DNA of 12,473 nucleotides from JAHFUI01 sp041485905 (GTDB lineage: Bacteria; Acidobacteriota; Vicinamibacteria; Vicinamibacterales; CAVVIG01), in contig JBGPKK010000139.1 in the NCBI GenBank assembly GCA_041485905.1, positions 1 to 12,473 of the forward strand, written 5' to 3'. This document shows, piece by piece, positions 10,995 to 12,473 of this stretch; within the stretch, counting starts at the first letter, position 1; each line of letters begins with the position of its first letter. The notes beneath the pieces are model-generated. The model worked only from the letters and a program-made list of their open reading frames with translations. It had not been told where the DNA came from and did not search any database. Both the position numbers and the translations under genes were made by a program.

Positions 10995-11822
10995 ATGCTT
11001 ACCGAAGCCGATACCTGTCGCAAATTCGTTGTCCCCAAGCTTCAAGTCGCAGGCTGGGACAACGAGCCGCACTCGATCGCCGAACAACGAACCATCACCG
11101 ACGGCCGCATCGTGCCTGTCGGCAAGGGATTTGTACGGAAGCCGTCGAAGAAGGTGGATTACCTGCTTCGATACAGGCGCGACTTTCCGCTCGCCGTCGT
11201 CGAAGCCAAAGTCACGTACAAGTCTGCCGAGAACGCCGTGCAGCAGGCGCGACAGTACGCCGAGATGCTTGGGTTGAATTTCGCCTACGCGACAAATGGA
11301 ACCGAGATCATCGAGTGCGACTACTTCACCGGCCGCGAGATCAAGATACCTGACTTCCCGACACCCGACGAACTCTGGGAGCGTTATCAGGTCGGCAAGG
11401 GAATCAAAAGCGCGGCTCTCGCAGACCGCCTGCTGACGCCGTTCAATCACGATGTCGGCAAGAGCGAGCGTTACTGCCAGCAGATTGCCATCAATCGCAC
11501 CGTCGAAGCGATCCTCGGCGGCGACCGGCGCCTCTTGATCACGATGGCGACGGGAATAGGCAAGACGGCGGTTGCGTTTCAAGTCTGCTGGAAGTTGTGG
11601 AACGCCCGGTGGAATAGAACCGGCGAGCATCGTAAACCCAGGATTCTGTATCTCGCGGATCGCAACATCCTCGTGGACCAGCCGAAAGACGGCATCTTCG
11701 CCGCGTTCGGCGACGCGCGGTTCAAGATTGAGTCGGGCGAAGTGGTCCAGAGCCGCGAGATGTATTTCGCGATCTACCAGGCGCTTGCGGAGGACGAACG
11801 GCGGGCGGGGCTGTTCAAGTAG
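10995..11822 (+). CDS. Type I restriction endonuclease HsdR, N-terminal part, ended by in-frame TAG
   Basis: The product is 275 residues. An N-terminal PD-(D/E)xK nuclease is visible: Asp55, E70-x-K72 (VVEAKV), and the Q-x3-Y motif of type I nucleases (Q84...Y88). Then the SF2 translocase begins: Walker A MATGIGKT at 184-191 and motif Ia ILYLADRN. The frame stops at TAG 11820-11822, directly before YPSDFFDLVIVDECH, the DEAD-box segment, so this piece alone lacks Walker B and could not translocate DNA. In intact HsdR a Gln, Glu or Asp usually stands at the stop position in my memory of the family; one base change would account for it. ATG 10995 follows a GATAAT box (10978-10983). hsdM and hsdS, if present, lie beyond the window. 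Confidence 0.85.
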   Translation: MLTEADTCRKFVVPKLQVAGWDNEPHSIAEQRTITDGRIVPVGKGFVRKPSKKVDYLLRYRRDFPLAVVEAKVTYKSAENAVQQARQYAEMLGLNFAYATNGTEIIECDYFTGREIKIPDFPTPDELWERYQVGKGIKSAALADRLLTPFNHDVGKSERYCQQIAINRTVEAILGGDRRLLITMATGIGKTAVAFQVCWKLWNARWNRTGEHRKPRILYLADRNILVDQPKDGIFAAFGDARFKIESGEVVQSREMYFAIYQALAEDERRAGLFK

Positions 11823-12473
11823 TACCCATCTGACTTCTTCGACCTCGTCATCGTCGACGAGTGCCACCGCGGGAGCGCTCGCGACGACAGTTCGTGGCGC
11901 GTCATCCTGAACTATTTCGAGCCCGCATATCAGCTCGGTATGACCGCCACGCCGTTGCGCGACGACAACCGCGACACGTACCTGTACTTCGGGAATCCGA
12001 TTTACGAGTACAGCCTTCGCGAGGGGATAGACGACGGTTTCCTCGCGCCCTATCGGGTTCATCGCGTCATCAGCGAATGGGACGCTGCCGGATGGCGCCC
12101 GAGCAGGAACGAGCTCGATCGGTATGGTCGCGCGATTCCAGACGATGAGTACCAGACGAAGGACTTCGAGCGGGTTGTCGCGCTCCGTGCGCGGACCATG
12201 GCGATCGCGAACCACCTGACGCGGTTCATGCGAAAGAATGACTCCCTCGCGAAAACGATCGTGTTCTGCGTCGACCAGGAGCACGCAAGCGAGATGCGCG
12301 CGGCGCTCGTGTCGCTCAATCCTGACATGGTCGCCAAGTATCCGGACTACGTGTGCCGCGTCACTTCCGACGAGGGCGACATCGGACGCGGTCACCTGAG
12401 CCGATTCCAGGACGTCGAGACCAACACGCCTGCGATTCTGACCACGTCGCAGCTTCTGACCACCGGCGTCGAC
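11823..12473 (+). pseudogene. Remainder of HsdR after the in-frame stop (runs off the window)
   Basis: The same reading frame stays open for 217 codons to the window end with no further stop or frameshift. It encodes DLVIVDECHRGSARD (DEAD-box, motif II), QLGMTATPLRDD (motif III), KTIVFCVDQEHA (motif IV region) and ILTTSQLLTTGVD (motif V), all intact and in the order expected for the HsdR translocase. So only the TAG at 11820 separates it from the N-terminal half. The cleanliness of this part suggests the break is very recent, is suppressed, or is a base-call error. A second protein could in principle start at the ATG of GMTATP (about 11940), but it would lack motif II. Confidence 0.8.

Noticed and set aside
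11820..11822. Recoding of the hsdR stop by selenocysteine
   Set aside because: The stop is TAG, whereas the selC here has anticodon UCA and reads UGA; no SECIS-like hairpin is needed or seen.
10962..12395. 477-codon minus-strand frame opposite hsdR
   Set aside because: It is the antisense of a clear HsdR coding frame (nuclease, Walker A, DECH, TATP motifs), has no recognisable domain, and owes its length to GC-rich codon bias.

Overview
This is a GC-rich, gene-dense bacterial window with short intergenic gaps, frequent strand switches, overlapping stop/start codons, and several genes whose start codon lies only 6-8 bases after a -10 box (leaderless type). The gene content and style fit an environmental Acidobacteriota-like genome (Vicinamibacteria would be my guess). 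That placement is inference; no marker gene here proves it.

Layout, left to right. 1-312 is the 3' end of an unrecognised protein, followed by a hairpin and about 300 bases with no convincing gene. 619-2046 (minus) holds a small dimeric-barrel-like protein, a secreted cupin, and an unusual regulator joining a helix-turn-helix to two ClpX-type zinc fingers. That regulator is divergent from a PhzF-family isomerase (2120-2914). The gap between them holds two palindromes lying over back-to-back promoters. A MocA/MobA-like nucleotidyltransferase (2911-3522, minus) converges on phzF and is itself divergent from a small zinc-ribbon gene, an Asp/Glu-rich frame and a cold-shock protein (3599-4388). 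Then come an inverted array of 7-base repeats (4401-4484) and a selenocysteine tRNA (selC, 4488-4584). 4618-7010 (minus) holds a HAD phosphatase with no normal start codon, a secreted DUF4399 protein, an ABC-type ATPase that has lost its catalytic residues, and a four-helix membrane protein coupled to it by a GTGA overlap. A methyltransferase (7112-7660) converges on a PHP-domain phosphoesterase (7657-8478), which is coupled by a TTGA overlap to a Fur-rubrerythrin fusion (8475-9452). Upstream of that is an ErpA-type iron-sulfur carrier, divergent from fdhE (9928-10920). The window ends in a type I restriction HsdR gene broken by an in-frame TAG.

How the genes may fit together. selC, fdhE, an A-type Fe-S carrier and a molybdenum-cofactor nucleotidyltransferase within 8 kb suggest a genome that makes a selenocysteine- and Mo-containing formate dehydrogenase, although neither the enzyme nor selA/selB is in the window. 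The Fur-rubrerythrin fusion beside erpA and fdhE points to iron and oxidative-stress control. The strongest leads are the Fur-rubrerythrin fusion, the HTH-double-zinc-finger regulator with its operator pair, the heptamer array next to selC, and the pseudo-ATPase/membrane protein pair.
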